A stretch of DNA of 64,000 nt from Anthoceros angustus (GCA_010909165.1 MU008208.1:91545-155544); one strand, 5' to 3'; shown: positions 10,857 to 21,428, numbered from the stretch's first letter. Program-made: numbers and translations. The notes: generated by a model from the sequence alone, not told the origin.

Positions 10857-11770
10857 TTGGTCTTGTACATGTTCCAAATCCTGCTGCTTCATTGTCATCC
10901 ATTGTACCCGCTATTTCCCGTGTTGAGCTAGTCCAAATTCCTCGTCATCCACCACCGAACGCACATCTTCCGAAGATTCCCCGCGCACGGTGGGCCGAAT
11001 CGCCCGCAGCAGGGCACCCCTTCATCCTGACCATGAACGGTGAACAAGCCCCATGCCGCGCGAGTTCTGCTTTCCAGCTGCCTCACGCGGCCTCCTGGTC
11101 GACCCCGCGGACTTTTCTCCAATGCCCGATAGAGGTTCACGTTTCTCGGAGTTGGTGGCACATACCGGGGCATCCCGTTGTGTTGATGCGCTCTTCTCCA
11201 CCCCGGACCTGCGAGACAGGAAAACGGATGATCGACCGGCAAGCCTTATGATTAAGAAAGTAATGTCCTACCTGATCCCACCTTCGTGAAGATTACGACA
11301 CCCAAGCACAAGACTACAAGACACATGCTCAGTCCAATAACACTCACTCAAAGGCAAAGACAGAGGCAGTGGCATGTTGACATTGCCTTCATTGGGTTCA
11401 TCGGCGCCAGTCTTGCATGTCTGGCTTCTTTGCTTCTCATATCCATCAACCTTAGGAATTCAAAGGCTTCAGAAACCTCACCGTTCTCGGCATCTGCGCG
11501 GATCCCCTGCGTCACAAATGGAATTGGAGAGCAAGACTTAAGGAAGTAAGGATCGTCCAGGATGCATGTCCACAAAACAGAGTGCAAACACCTTTGCTTC
11601 ATCGGTGCTGTGGGTCGCAGTGAGCATCTTTGTCCCCGGTCCCTTCGAAAAGCACAAGGAGAGCACACACAAACTAGTTCTATAGAATGGCTGAAGATAG
11701 CAAACCACTATACGGTCATGTCTAGCTTTGTCCACGCCACTCGTTTGGCGCGCATAGGAAATCATGCACT
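10857..11770. other. Stretch with no recognised gene
   Basis: Frames overlap on both strands at 10,892-11,289 (plus, proline and serine rich; minus, GMPRYVPPTPRNVNLYRALE). Neither resembles a family I know, and neither has clear splice sites. The stretch from 11,290 to 11,770 carries only short frames. It starts exactly where copy C ends, so it may be the interior of the sequence that copy C entered. Confidence 0.3.
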
Positions 11771-12240
11771 GAGAAGGGCGGCGGTGCCTTAACTACATAT
11801 TCATTGGCGTACACCATCCTTTGTGATACGCAAACGGAGTCATAATCTCATTACACCTAGGGTTTGCAGTAGCCGCTATTGCTATTTTAAAATATCGAAG
11901 GTTACCAATAACGCGGATTTGGTGCATTTCAACTAGATATGGCATGATGCCAGGACCTAATTAGGTGCCACGTGGAAGCTGTTCGGCCTCCTCCTATGCC
12001 GAGCGTAATACATACCTTTCGCGGCGCCTGCTGCCCGTTTCGAAGGATTGGTTGGGCGACACCTTGTGGAGCTCGAGCAAGTGTGATCACCATCGGAGGA
12101 GACGGCAGTGCACGCGATCGGAACGCGACGGACGATTGTGCAAAGGTTGTTGTCATCTCTTGCTTTGTGATTGCGCCTTCTATTTGTGATTGACTGTCTA
12201 TTTCCATGTCTTTGGTTTCGTTAAAGACATCATTAGGGCC

Positions 12241-12548
12241 ATGGCTAGTGGACGCAAGAAGAAGGACTTGCGATGGCCCTCTGCTGGCCCTGCAGGTGGA
12301 AAAGCCGCGTAAGCATCGCAAGACAAAACGAAAAAGAGCGACACTTTGCCGAGAAGGTGGAGCGGGTGTCCACGCCAATTAGAGGATTTGTTGGAGGCAA
12401 ATCCAGTGCAATCGACCACAGTTGGAGGAGCCCACGTTCAGAAAGTCTCACTGGGTCTCAAGGCAAGCGAAAAGGCAAGGCTTCGGAGGGGAAGAAACCG
12501 GGCTGGCCAAACCACCTAGGGCAAAGCTCCAGTTTTCCTTACACATAG
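12241..12548 (+). pseudogene. Unknown basic N-terminal gene fragment, unit 1 (frame broken)
   Basis: The ATG at 12,241 starts the same gene as in units 2 and 3, but several small deletions scramble the frame relative to them (for example ACGAAAAAG where the others have ACAGAAAAAG). I do not recognise the family. The intact copies show a lysine- and arginine-rich start followed by a glycine-rich linker. Confidence 0.4.
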
Positions 12549-13179
12549 AATCATAATCCGCCATAGCAAACATGTAGAAGAAACTAATGCGCTGGATAGA
12601 GAGTGGTTTTAACGGAACTCCAAGCCCGATGTAGAGAACGAACTGGACTCCAATGCCGGAGAAGGCGGCGGTGCCTTAACTACATATTCATTGGCGTACA
12701 CCATCCTTTGTGATACGCAAACGGAGTCATAATCTCATTACACCTAGGGTTTGCAGTAGCCGCTATTGCTATTTTAAAATATCGAAGGTTACCAATAACG
12801 CGGATTTGGTGCATTTCAACTAGATATGGCATGATGCCAGGACCTAATTAGGGTGCCACGCGTCAGGGGAAGCTGTTCGGCCTCCTCCTCTATGCCAGAG
12901 TGAGCGTAATACATACCTTTCAGTGCGCGCCCTGTTGCCTGTTCCGTTTTCGAAGGATTGGTTGGGCGACACCTTGTGGAGCTCGAGCAAGCTGCCTTCA
13001 GGTGCAGGATCACCATCGGAGGAGACGGGTTGTGCACGCGAGGCATCGGAACGGGCGCGGACGTCGATTGTGCAAAGGTTGTTGTCATCTCTTGCTTTGT
13101 GATTGCGCCTTCTATTTGTGATTGCGCTGTCTGATTTCTCCATGTCTTTTGGTTTTCTGTTAAAGACATCATTAGGGCC

Positions 13180-13470
13180 ATGGCTAGTGGGAGACGCAGC
13201 AAGAAGGACTTGCCAGATGGCCCTCTGTTGGCCCCAGACCCAGTGGAAAAGCCGCGTAAGCATCGCAAGACAAAACAGAAAAAGAGCGACACTTTGCCGA
13301 GAGAAGGTGGAGCGCGGGTGTCCACGCCAATTGGAGGATTTGTTGGAGGCAAATCCAGAAGTGCAATCGACCCTGGTTCTGGAGGAGCCCAGTTTCGTGA
13401 AAGTCTGACTGGGTCTCAAGGCAAGCAGCAAGGCTTCGGAGGGGAAGAAATGGCTGGCCAAACCACCTAG
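13180..13470 (+). CDS. Unknown basic protein N-terminus, unit 2
   Basis: This is an open frame of 96 codons from an ATG at 13,180. It begins MASGRRSKKDLPDGPLLAPD, continues with a basic KPRKHRKTKQKK cluster that would serve as a nuclear-localisation-like signal, and then a glycine/serine-rich part (STPIGGFVGGKS). It ends at a TAG inside a region that stays open in another frame in unit 3, so the true protein was longer. The upstream context GGGCC-ATGG is shared by all three units. No catalytic domain is seen in this part. I do not recognise the family; a gag-like or element-encoded DNA-binding protein is possible. Confidence 0.4.
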   Translation: MASGRRSKKDLPDGPLLAPDPVEKPRKHRKTKQKKSDTLPREGGARVSTPIGGFVGGKSRSAIDPGSGGAQFRESLTGSQGKQQGFGGEEMAGQTT

Positions 13471-13580
13471 GGCAAAGCTTTTTACACATACGAGGAATCA
13501 TAATCCGGCGCCATAGCAAACATGTAGAAGAAACTAATGCTACTGGATAGAGAGTGGTTTTAAAAGACATCATTAGGGCC

Positions 13581-14206
13581 ATGGCTAGTGGGAGACGCAG
13601 CAAGAAGGACTTGCCAGATGGCCCTCTGTTGGCCCCAGACCCAGTGGAAAAGCCGCGTAAGCATCGCAAGACAAAACAGAAAAAGAGCGACACTTTGCCG
13701 AGAGAAGGTGGAGCGCGGGTGTCCACGCCAATTGGAGGATTTGTTGGAGGCAAATCCGAATGTCGACCACAGTTCCGGAGGAGCCCACGCTTCAGAAATC
13801 TCACGTTGGGGTCTGAAGGCAGCAGACAAAGGGCTATTCTGGAGGGGAAGAAATGGCTGGCCAAACCACCTAGGGCAAAAGCTCCAGTTTTCCTTACACA
13901 TACGAGGAATCTGTCATAATCCGGCGCCATAGCAAACATGTAGAAGAAACTAATGCGCTGGATAGAGAGTGGTTTTTAACGGAATCTGTCAAGCCTGATG
14001 TAGAGAACGTAATCTGGACTCCAATGCTGGAGTTGTGGATGTATGGACACGTGGGAGCCTTGCCGAATCAGAGGGCACGGGCAGGGTGGGTGGTGTGGGC
14101 AACAATTGATATGGAGCAATGGGAGCCACAGTTCGAGATCGTATGCACTAGAAGGCCCTATGAATTCAACACTCTTCCGATGGCAGAGATTAGTGTGTTT
14201 ACGTGA
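13581..14206 (+). pseudogene. Unknown gene, unit 3, with its continuation
   Basis: The ATG at 13,581 repeats the start seen in unit 2 (MASGRRSKKDLP). After a frameshift the gene can be followed further than in the other units: an open stretch at about 13,890-14,206 reads YEESVIIRRHSKHVEE, then NALDREWFLTESVKPDVENV, IWTPMLELWMYGHVGALPNQ, and ends near FNTLPMAEISVFT. The later part is rich in tryptophan and looks like a folded domain, but I do not recognise it. This is the best template for reconstructing what the repeated gene was. Confidence 0.35.
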
Positions 14207-14502
14207 GTCTCAGCCAACTTCAATGCCATGAGTGTGGGCGAGCCTTGTCCCTGAAATTTTGAGAAGCGTTGCGTGCTGAGAGTGTGAGTGCGACCCAACA
14301 CAACCTTTTTTTAGCATTGCTTGTTGTCTCAAAATGGAGAAACGCTTCACCTTGCCTGCTCTTTCTCTTGCTGATCCTGGTTTGGTATTTGAAGGAAGGT
14401 GTCTGAAACTCGAAAGCCATAACCTCCTCCATCAAAACTCATAGGCGGGAAGTTTCATACCGGATAACGTGCCAAGGACTTGGTGTTTTTGCACAAGGGG
14501 AA

Positions 14503-15057
14503 ATGGCATCTGTCGATGACGAAGAGGAGAATGAGTTTGGGACATCGGATGAAGAAGATGGGCCAGTCCCGGATGTTTTGGGACATTCAGATGATGAGGC
14601 TTCGGGGCATGGGGGAGAAGGTCGAGATGGGGAGGTTAGGTTGGACCTCCCAGGGGCGTCAATGGATATCCTTATTATCCCATGTATCCCGGTAGAGGAA
14701 GTGGGGCGCCGGCATGCCGGTGCCCCACCACCCTCGCGGGAAAGAGAGTCACTGGGAACCCCACAGGTCGGGTGGTTTGTGACAGTACTGGCCTTGTTGT
14801 GGGAGATGGAGGACGCCGGCATGCCGGCGCCCTTACTTTGGGATCCCAAGGCCAGAGACACCCTAGCACATTGGGTGGTGTGGAGGCTCATAGTGAGGCT
14901 GGAGTGGACAGCGAAGACAAACAGGGTGGGCACCGGCATGCGGTGCCGCAGAACATCGGGAAGAAGGGGGCGTCAGCATCACGGGCGCCCACATGCCGCC
15001 TCTCATCGCATGGTGAAGAAGAGGCGCCCACATGCCGCGCCTCTCATCGCATGGTGA
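14503..15057 (+). CDS. Hypothetical acidic protein spanning the palindrome array
   Basis: This is an open frame of 184 codons from an ATG at 14,503. The first 45 residues are strongly acidic (DDEEENEFGTSDEEDG), and the middle contains IIPCIPVEEVG. From about residue 67 the frame runs through the GC palindromes, which it reads as repeated RRHAGAP, GMPAPLL and PHAASHR peptides. The acidic part looks like genuine protein; the later part may simply be palindromes that happen to stay open. No family is recognised. Confidence 0.35.
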   Translation: MASVDDEEENEFGTSDEEDGPVPDVLGHSDDEASGHGGEGRDGEVRLDLPGASMDILIIPCIPVEEVGRRHAGAPPPSRERESLGTPQVGWFVTVLALLWEMEDAGMPAPLLWDPKARDTLAHWVVWRLIVRLEWTAKTNRVGTGMRCRRTSGRRGRQHHGRPHAASHRMVKKRRPHAAPLIAW

Positions 15058-15250
15058 AGAGGGCGCGGCAGCAACCTCGGCTGTTCCTGCATTGAGGAAG
15101 AGGCGCCCACATGCCGCGCCTATCGGCTGATAATGGGGAAGAAGAGGCGCCCACATGCCGCCTCTTGACATACATGGGGAAAGGAGGGGCGCCGGCATGC
15201 AGGCGCCCCTCTTGACAAACATGGGGAAAAGGAGGGGCGCCGGCATGCCC
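14701..15250. repeat. Array of about nine GC-rich palindromes centred on CATG
   Basis: Palindromes are spaced roughly 25-110 bp apart. The first (14,701-14,728) has the core GGCGCCGGCATGCCGGTGCC, the second (14,814-14,829) is CGCCGGCATGCCGGCG, and later ones are of the type GGCGCCCACATGCCGCCTC (14,978; 15,029; 15,105; 15,149). Two more at about 15,188 and 15,237 return to the GCGCCGGCATGC type. Near-identical palindromes occur at 20,577-20,602 and, in a shorter form, at 48,829-48,846. Each could form a stable cruciform or RNA hairpin. Confidence 0.75.
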
Positions 15251-16229
15251 GCGCCCACCCTTCCAAGCCCTACTAGAAATGGCAGCCCATGTTACACTTT
15301 ATGTTAGGATTTGGACCCCTGGATGTAACACTTATGTTGCAATTTTGGGGTCATGTAACACTTTTTGGGCCTCTTGTTACACTTTGGCTTGGAAACCAAA
15401 CCGGAGCGTTTGTTGCAACCATGTTGCAATGGTGTTGCAATTATGTTGAGATGAAGTGAGAGGTGCTTTTGTCCTCTCTCAAGATTGCAACAAGATTGCA
15501 ACATATAAAGTGTTACAAGAAAAGTCTTGTAACACTTTTGGAGGCTTGGTACCGAACCTCCTCCCCATCTACCTTCCTCCTTTTACTACTATTACCCTAT
15601 GGAATACCTAGTTTTACTTAGTAGTTCCCACTGATACTCGTATGAATACACAGATACATAAATACATGTATTCATCGATACTAAATATGAATACATACAT
15701 AAATTCGTATACATTCTTCAGTAAAATACACGTATTGTTCATGGTGACATATACTATACGGTAATTTCTGTGATATACGGTCATATTCTATTTTGTATAA
15801 AATAAGCATATATCGTCCACGGATAACGTACATACTTTGTACATGTCCACGATCGTTTACGCTTTTGTCCTTGAGCACCTGCCTTTTGTGCCTCGAGTTT
15901 GTGCTACTCGGACCCATGTTTGCTATGCGGCATGGGGTTGTTTGGCTCAAGTCCTCCCTCCTTCTCTCTCCCCTAGACAACGCCTCATGTCCGTTCACGC
16001 CTTTTTGCCCTTGACCATGGCTGCTGGTTGCTCCTCCTATCCTCCTCGCCACCCGCCTCTTCCACTCCCTTGCGTTGTTTTCACTGTCCACACTCAACAC
16101 ATGTCTGTTACTTGCTGGTGACAGTACACTCGCCCCTCTTTGTGCTACAGCACCCGGATCTGGCCCTCCAAACACGTCCCTCCTACCGTGCATCGGCCTT
16201 GTCACTCCCTATTCGCCCAAGACCCTGCC

Positions 16230-17460
16230 CTACATCGCCTTCTCTAATGTCACATCACAGTCTAGTTACGCATCAAATAAAATTTTGAGGTAGGAAATAT
16301 AGCATGGAATGGGTCTTGGCCTCACCTTGCAGCTATACATGTACATGAGACCCCACCATTCTTCCATCGCCTTCCCTAACTTCACATCATAGTGCAGTTA
16401 CGCATGAAAATTTGAGATAGGAAATGAGAGGAAATCACGATTGGAACAAGTCTTGGCGACCTTGCAATGCTGCGCTAAGATGATTTGGTGACACGTGATC
16501 CCGCCCGCCACCATCCCTTCACCAACGTGTCACACTAGTTACGCGCCAGCTGAAAATTTGAGACGGAAATCACGCATGGAACGGGCCTCCTCCTCTTCCT
16601 TTCCTCTCCCCTCCTCCTCCTTCCCATCTCCCCTCCTCTTCCTCCCCTCTCCCCTCCTCTTGCTCCTCTTCTTTTCCATCTTCCTCCTCCTTATAATCTC
16701 CCCTCCTGTCCTTTCGCTTTCCCCTCCTCCTCCTTCCTCTCTCCCTCCTCCCTCCTCCTCCTCCTCCTCCTCTACCTCATCCCTCTCCCCCTTTTCCTCC
16801 TTGCCTATCGCCTTGTCTAACATCAAATCACACTAGCTAGTTACGCAACAGCTGAAAATTTGAGAGGAAATCACAGTATTGGAACAAGTCTTGGCCTGAC
16901 CTTGCAATGCTCTGCAAGTACAAGATCTGCTTGCGGCTGTACACGTGATCCCGCCCCGCCACCATCCCTTCACCAACGTCGTGTCACACTAGTTACGCAT
17001 CAGCTGAAAATTTGAGACTGGAAATCACAGCATGGAACGGGCCTCCTCCTCTTCCTTTCCCTCTCCCCCTCCTCCTCCTTCCCATCTCCCCCTCCTCTTC
17101 CTCCTCCCCTCTCCCCTCCTCTTGCTCCTCTTCTTTTCCATCTTCCTCCTCCTATAATCTCCCCTCTCCTCCTTCCCCTCCTCCTCCTTCCTCTCCTCCT
17201 CTCCTCCTCCTCCTCTCCTCCTCCTCCCTCCTCCTCCTCCTCCTCCTCCTCCTCCTCCTCCCTCCTCCCTCCTCCTCCTCCTCCTCCTCCTCCTCCTCCT
17301 CCTCCTCCTCCCTCCTCCTCCCTCCTCCTCCCTCCTCCTCCTCCTCCTCCTCCTCCTCCTCCTCCTCCTCCTCCTCTCCTCTCCTCTCCCTCCTCTTCCT
17401 CTCCTCCTCTCCTCCTCTCTCCTCCTCCCTCCCCGCCTCCTCCTTGCCTCCGGGTGAGCC
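16230..17460. repeat. Minisatellite with expanded CTC/CCT microsatellite inside the CACTA-like element
   Basis: A motif of the form CACACTAGTTACGC...CTGAAAATTTGAGA...GGAAATCAC...GGAAC recurs at about 16,258, 16,390, 16,525, 16,835 and 16,990. Two of these units lead into long CTCCTC/TTCCTC tracts (16,590-16,800 and 17,040-17,440). The second tract is almost pure CTC for about 180 bp. Poly-serine or poly-glutamate frames here are artefacts. Confidence 0.8.
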
Positions 17461-17959
17461 TCGCACCAGACTTAGACATAGGTAAATAATATTATGTTTA
17501 GGTTACAAGTATATACAAGTATAAATACATATATATACATACATAAATACGTATTTCAATCATATATATAGGAATATACACAACAAGTGGGCCTGCAAAC
17601 CATATATATAGATAGACATATAAATAATCTAGAATCCTACTATACATAATCAGGTAAAAACAAGAGTTTTCAATTGCGTATGTGGAGCTTAAAAACAAAA
17701 CCAGATGTGGACACAAGGGTGCATTGAAGAGGGAAGGTAGATTATAAATGCATAGCTATGCAAAGGAGGCAAAATGGAAAGAGAATGACAACCACCAGGA
17801 GAGAGATAGAGTTCAGTTCTTGTCATGTAGGAAAAGCAAGAGGGAAGAATAAAATAGTAGCGTGAGAGGGGAACACATGTTGCAACACAAAGAGGGAAAA
17901 ATTATAAAATGGGTGTCATCGAGCATTAACTAGGAGTGTGAGGTGAAAGGAGAGACCAA

Positions 17960-18350
17960 AGCGAGTTGTTAAGATGGTGAGAGAAGGTGGAGAAGAAAAT
18001 CACAAACTTAACACCAAGCCAACAAACTTAATGCTAAGCTCTTAATGGTGAGGTGTAAGGTCAACAGACCACTTGCATGTTGTTAAGATGGTGAGAGAAG
18101 GTGGAGAAGAGTATCACAAACTTAACACCAAGCCAACTAACTTAATGAGTGTTCCAAATGGAAAGTGTTACATGAAATTGTAACAAAGGACTAACATAAG
18201 CAGTTTTGCATAGTATATGTTTGAAATCATAAACAATGCTTGTGAGAGAGAGGTGTACTTAGGAGGGTGAGGTGATGAGGAGAGAGTCGTTCGTGTTAAG
18301 ATGGTGACAAAATGAGAAGGAATAGTGTCAAACTTAATACCAAGCCTACA
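17960..18350 (+). repeat. Short tandem duplications near the right end of the CACTA-like element
   Basis: GTTAAGATGGTGAGAGAAGG followed by CACAAACTTAACACCAAGCC occurs at about 17,966 and 18,077, with a third, diverged copy at about 18,295. These lie just inside the subterminal repeats. Confidence 0.65.
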
Positions 18351-18539
18351 TAGCTTGTTGCAATTTGAAAGTGTAACATAAAATTGCAACAATGGACTGT
18401 AATAATGCCATTTCTAGTAGGGAAGGAAGGTGTCCATACTTACAGCGACTCCTCACCACTTCACAAAAGGCGTAAAATGTGCAAAGGGATTACGGTATGA
18501 GCGAGAACTGGAGTAGTCAAAGGCACGCAAAGTCAAAAG

Positions 18540-18838
18540 ACAGGCAAACGTGGCACCTGCACTCATCCGGCAGAATGAGATCTCAGATTTGTCCATGTGG
18601 AAACCGATGCGAGCGCTGGCGGCGTCGATATGGAGGAAGACTACCCAGCTAATGTCTGATAGTCTACTCCAAAAAGGTTATCCTCATGTTGGTGAAATCG
18701 AAAATCAGCCGCCCGCACCCTTCCGACCCCGATGCCCATCCTGAAGTTGATGAGGCATGGGCCAATTATCTTGCTCAAGGCCATTGCTAAGGGCGGATTG
18801 AAGGAGTGCTTCCTCTTCTATGTATGATTGATCCCGCA
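18540..18838 (+). pseudogene. M1: N-terminal part of the ParB-like/methyltransferase-like gene, plus strand
   Basis: On the plus strand IEGVLPLLCMIDPA (about 18,795-18,838) matches QEGVLPLLRMIDPRECARV of the M2 copy (minus strand, about 23,130-23,180). Immediately after it the sequence switches to the reverse strand. Upstream, a frame from about 18,550 (SMWKPMRALAASIWRKTTQL) may be the preceding part of the gene but has no clear M2 counterpart. The copy is rearranged and cannot be functional as it stands. Confidence 0.4.
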
Positions 18839-19400
18839 CGCGGACATTGAATGTTTTGTTTTGTCTCGCTGCTGCCTCCGCTTACCTTTGCTCTTTTGCT
18901 TGTTCCCGCGACGATTTCGCCTCACTGGTAGCTCACCTGCTTCCCACTTCGAAAAAATTTTGTCCACATTCTCCCAGACCTTACCCTCTAGTTTTGCAAT
19001 GCACAATATATGGTTTCTGTTGTCCACCTTGTTCTGCTTGTACTGCTCATCTTCACGGCCTTCATCGTCTTCAATCAAACCAAGCACCTTGTAGAGATTG
19101 AATTTCCAATTCATGGTCATGCTCACATGATCCCGCTTAGCTATCTGCAACTCATCCCGGAGATACCGAACTCCGCTCAATAAAATTCATCTTCGCTTGT
19201 CCGCCATCCTGGTTGTGATCGAGCTTAATCCTCATCTCGTAGATGCTAGGCTACACACACATGGGCTTCGATCCACCGAAAATGCGCCTTCCCGTGAGAT
19301 ATCCAAGGTGCCTCATGGTCGATAGGTATGGTTCCCACCTACGCCCATGACATACTTCTTCGCTTAAACCTTTTCCAACAACAAGTTGATGGAGTTTTGT
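18838..19400 (-). pseudogene. M1 inverted segment, unit 1 (ParB-like GGNH region)
   Basis: Read on the minus strand the segment gives VMGVGGNHTY (about 19,325-19,350), then a broken stretch, LRDELQIAKRDHVSMTMNWK, NLYKVLGLIED, LCIAKLEGKVWENVDKIFSK and WEAGELPVRRNRRGNKQ. These align in order with M2 (TMGV, GGNHSFYAFQ, YIHDETKILAEEGVSITMDW, NLYRMLGVIG, VWTRVNEVFDLWERDELP). Relative to the rest of M1, which is on the plus strand, the segment is inverted. The same inverted segment is in the second tandem unit at about 19,712-20,255. Confidence 0.55.
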
Positions 19401-19711
19401 GAAGCCCAAAGAGATGCAGGGAAGCCGTGCAAGCTTTCGTGGAATCCCATCCGGAGAGTCGACAATGATGTTGATAAGTGTTACACGTAGCAATCGACCG
19501 CCTCTTGACCGAACTAATGTCGAAGGAAGTTACACTGGAAGAAATTTCACGCCATGTGTGGCAATGGCTAAACATCCGCTTGTGACTCATTCGAAATAGT
19601 GAGACAAGAATACCCTCAACACCTCGACAAAGTTATTGCAAGATTTCAAACCGCATTTGAGGGCAAGGATTGAAGGAGTGCTTCCTCTTCTATGTATGAT
19701 CGATCCTGCGA

Positions 19712-20255
19712 ATGCGAGGACATTGAATGCGACTTGTTTTGTCTCGCTGCTGCCTCCGCTTACCTTTGCTCTTTTGCTTGTTCCCGCGACGATTTCGCCT
19801 CACTGGTAGCTCACCCGCTCCCATCACTTCAAAAAATTTTGTCCACATTCTCCCGCACCTTACCTCTAGTTTTGCAATGCACAATATATGGTTTGGTTGT
19901 CCACCTTGCTCGCTTGTCTCATCTTCACGGCCTTCATCGCCTTCAATCAAACCAAGCACCTTGTAGAGATTGAATTTCCAATTCATGGTCATGCTCACAT
20001 GATCCCGCTTAGCTATCGCAACTCATCCCGAGATACCGAACCTCGCCAATAAAATTCATCTTCTTCGCTTGTCCGCCATCCTGGTTGTGATGGGTAATCC
20101 TCATCTCGACGATGCTTAGGCTACAATACATGGGCTTCGATCCCATGCGCCTTCCCGTGAGATATCCGCAGGTGCCTCATGGTCGTAGGTATGGTTCCCA
20201 CCTAATACGCCCATGACATACTTCTTCGCTCTAAACCTTTTCCAACAACAAGTTG
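19712..20255 (-). pseudogene. M1 inverted segment, unit 2
   Basis: This is the second copy of the inverted M1 segment. It reads KRFRAKKYVMGVLGGNHTYD (about 20,184-20,243), clearer than in unit 1, then MTMNWKFNLYKVLGLIEGDE and GELPVRRNRRGNKQKSKGKR. The GGNH tetrapeptide with following aromatic/alanine positions is what suggests a ParB/sulfiredoxin-type fold, in which a G-x-H/R signature closes the active site. Small indels separate it from unit 1. Confidence 0.5.
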
Positions 20256-20404
20256 ATGGAGTTTTTGTGAAGCCCAAAGAGATGCAGGAAGCCGTGGCGA
20301 AGCTTTCGTGGAATCCCATCCGGAGAGTCGACAATGATGTTGATAAGTGTTACGCAATGTGGCCTCTTGGACCTGAACAGATGTCGAAGGAGTTACACTC
20401 CGGA

Positions 20405-21428
20405 AGAAATTTCACGTCATACAGGTGGCAATGGCTAAACATCTGGCTTGTGACTCATTCGAAATAGTGAGACAAGAATACCCTCAACACTCCTCAGACA
20501 AAGTTATTGCAAGATTTCAAACCGCATTTGAGGGCAAGGTAACCATATTTCCTTCCATTCTATGAAAGGCGATTATGAGGGCGCCGGCTTGCCGGCGCCC
20601 TCTACTGCCATCGCCTTCCAGTCTCTCACGCTAACCCATGTCGTTTGCCATTCCATGCAGCAAGTGAAAGATGTTGAGGACATGAAGAAGTTACCTGATG
20701 ATTTTCAAGCCTTTATTCTCAAGGTTCATACATGGAAGGGACTCGAAAATGAGCAAAGAGCACTAGCAGATATGGACATGGAGGAAGGGCTTCAATCGTT
20801 CATAGTGCCAAAAACAGAGGACATTGTCAAGTACCAAGTCATTTCTAGAGATGCAACAGATATGAGGGGGTTTCTAAGGGTCCGCAAGTACACCCTGATG
20901 GTCATGGACGTTCCCCGAGGATTCAACAAAGGTAAACATGATGTGAAGTTAGACCACTTTCAATTGGGAAAAATATTTCACTCGTTCCACGACATGACCA
21001 GCTGCAAGGAGATGAGAATGATAGTGATGCATGGTGGTGAAGAGCAGCATGTTATGAGGGAGGCAATACGAAAGTGGAGCAGGGGAGGAGGGTTGGTGTC
21101 TTTTATATGGGACAAAACGAATATGCACAACGACTTGGGTGGGTATGACACTATGGAGTACGTCACTATAGGATGGGGGTTAACATTAGACAGTCAAAGG
21201 TCAAAAATCTCCATGATCCCTACTAACATCCATGGGTCTTTCAATAATGGGCTACCATTAGCCACCCTTACAGTGAAGAAGTTGTCAGACACATCATTGG
21301 ACAAGCCGGTGGTCAACAACAACATTGGCAGCTTTGTTTCATGGGCGCAACTACATTGCAATCGAGGTGGACAAGAGGTGCGCAGTTCATTCCCAGAATC
21401 CATGGGCAAGTTCTCCTGCACGCAGTAA
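20405..21428 (+). CDS. M1: C-terminal adenine-methyltransferase-like part, two exons
   Basis: Exon 1 ends at 20,538 (...DKVIARFQTAFEGK), with a phase-0 intron at 20,539-20,660, and exon 2 runs from 20,661 to the TAA at 21,428. M2 has the same splice position in homologous sequence (KFQPVFDHI, then TLKQVEEYKEKM). Exon 2 reads VPKTEDIVKYQVISRDATDM, then YTLMVMDVPRGFN, MRMIVMHGGEEQHVM and GGGLVSFIWDKTN. A GDA-like turn, a D-x-P-x-G motif and strand-rich blocks in this order resemble class I DNA N6-adenine methyltransferases, in which the motif is DPPY/DVPYG. Here arginine replaces the aromatic residue. Length and order fit; function is inferred. A disordered continuation may follow in another frame to about 21,730. 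Confidence 0.45.
20577..20602. repeat. Perfect GC palindrome inside the M1 intron
   Basis: Two 12-base arms (GAGGGCGCCGGC and its complement) are separated by TT. It is closely related to the palindromes at 14,701-15,250. It lies 38 bases after the splice donor of the M1 intron. Confidence 0.8.

Larger units (their letters stand above)
11771..14036. repeat. Tandem repeat of about 0.89 kb, two full units and a partial third
   Basis: Unit 1 is 11,771-12,658, unit 2 is 12,659 to about 13,562, and a partial third unit runs from about 13,563 to 14,036. Each full unit begins GAGAAGG(G)CGGCGGTGCC and contains the start of the same gene. The third unit starts inside, at AAGACATCATTAGGGCC, joined through a TTAA that is present at both breakpoints. 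Unit 1 is shorter than unit 2, mostly through missing bases at CAG, GAGAG and GCGCG positions. Confidence 0.85.
15268..18422. mobile_element. CACTA-like DNA transposon, non-autonomous, 3,155 bp
   Basis: Perfect 17-bp terminal inverted repeats, CCCTACTAGAAATGGCA, lie at 15,268-15,284 and, inverted, at 18,406-18,422. They are flanked by a 3-bp direct repeat AAG (15,265-15,267 and 18,423-18,425), the target-duplication size of the CACTA/EnSpm superfamily. The ends read CCCTA rather than the canonical CACTA. Subterminal regions contain many copies of TGTTACA and GTAACACTT in both orientations (15,290-15,535 and 18,165-18,385), as expected of transposase-binding repeats. No transposase is present. 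The inside holds minisatellites, AT-rich microsatellites (15,640-15,710; 17,510-17,600) and CT-rich tracts. Confidence 0.8.
18795..20538. repeat. Tandem duplication of about 0.87 kb inside M1
   Basis: Unit 1 is 18,795-19,667 and unit 2 is 19,668-20,538, both starting GATTGAAGGAGTGCTTCC. Unit 2 ends at the last base before the splice donor GTAACC, so the duplication boundary coincides with an exon end. Each unit contains a plus-strand stretch, an inverted segment and a second plus-strand stretch of the M gene, so the inversion came before the duplication. Confidence 0.8.

Noticed and set aside
13184-13939. Minus-strand frame of 251 codons across the tandem repeat
   Set aside because: Opposite strand of the basic repeated gene; repeats itself only because the DNA is duplicated.
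14439-14939. Minus-strand frame of 166 codons opposite the acidic ORF
   Set aside because: Antisense of the acidic stretch; Ser/Pro-rich by complement, with no independent support.
16495-17485. Long poly-Ser/Leu and poly-Glu/Gly frames on both strands
   Set aside because: They are translations of CTC/CCT microsatellites, open because the repeat lacks stops.
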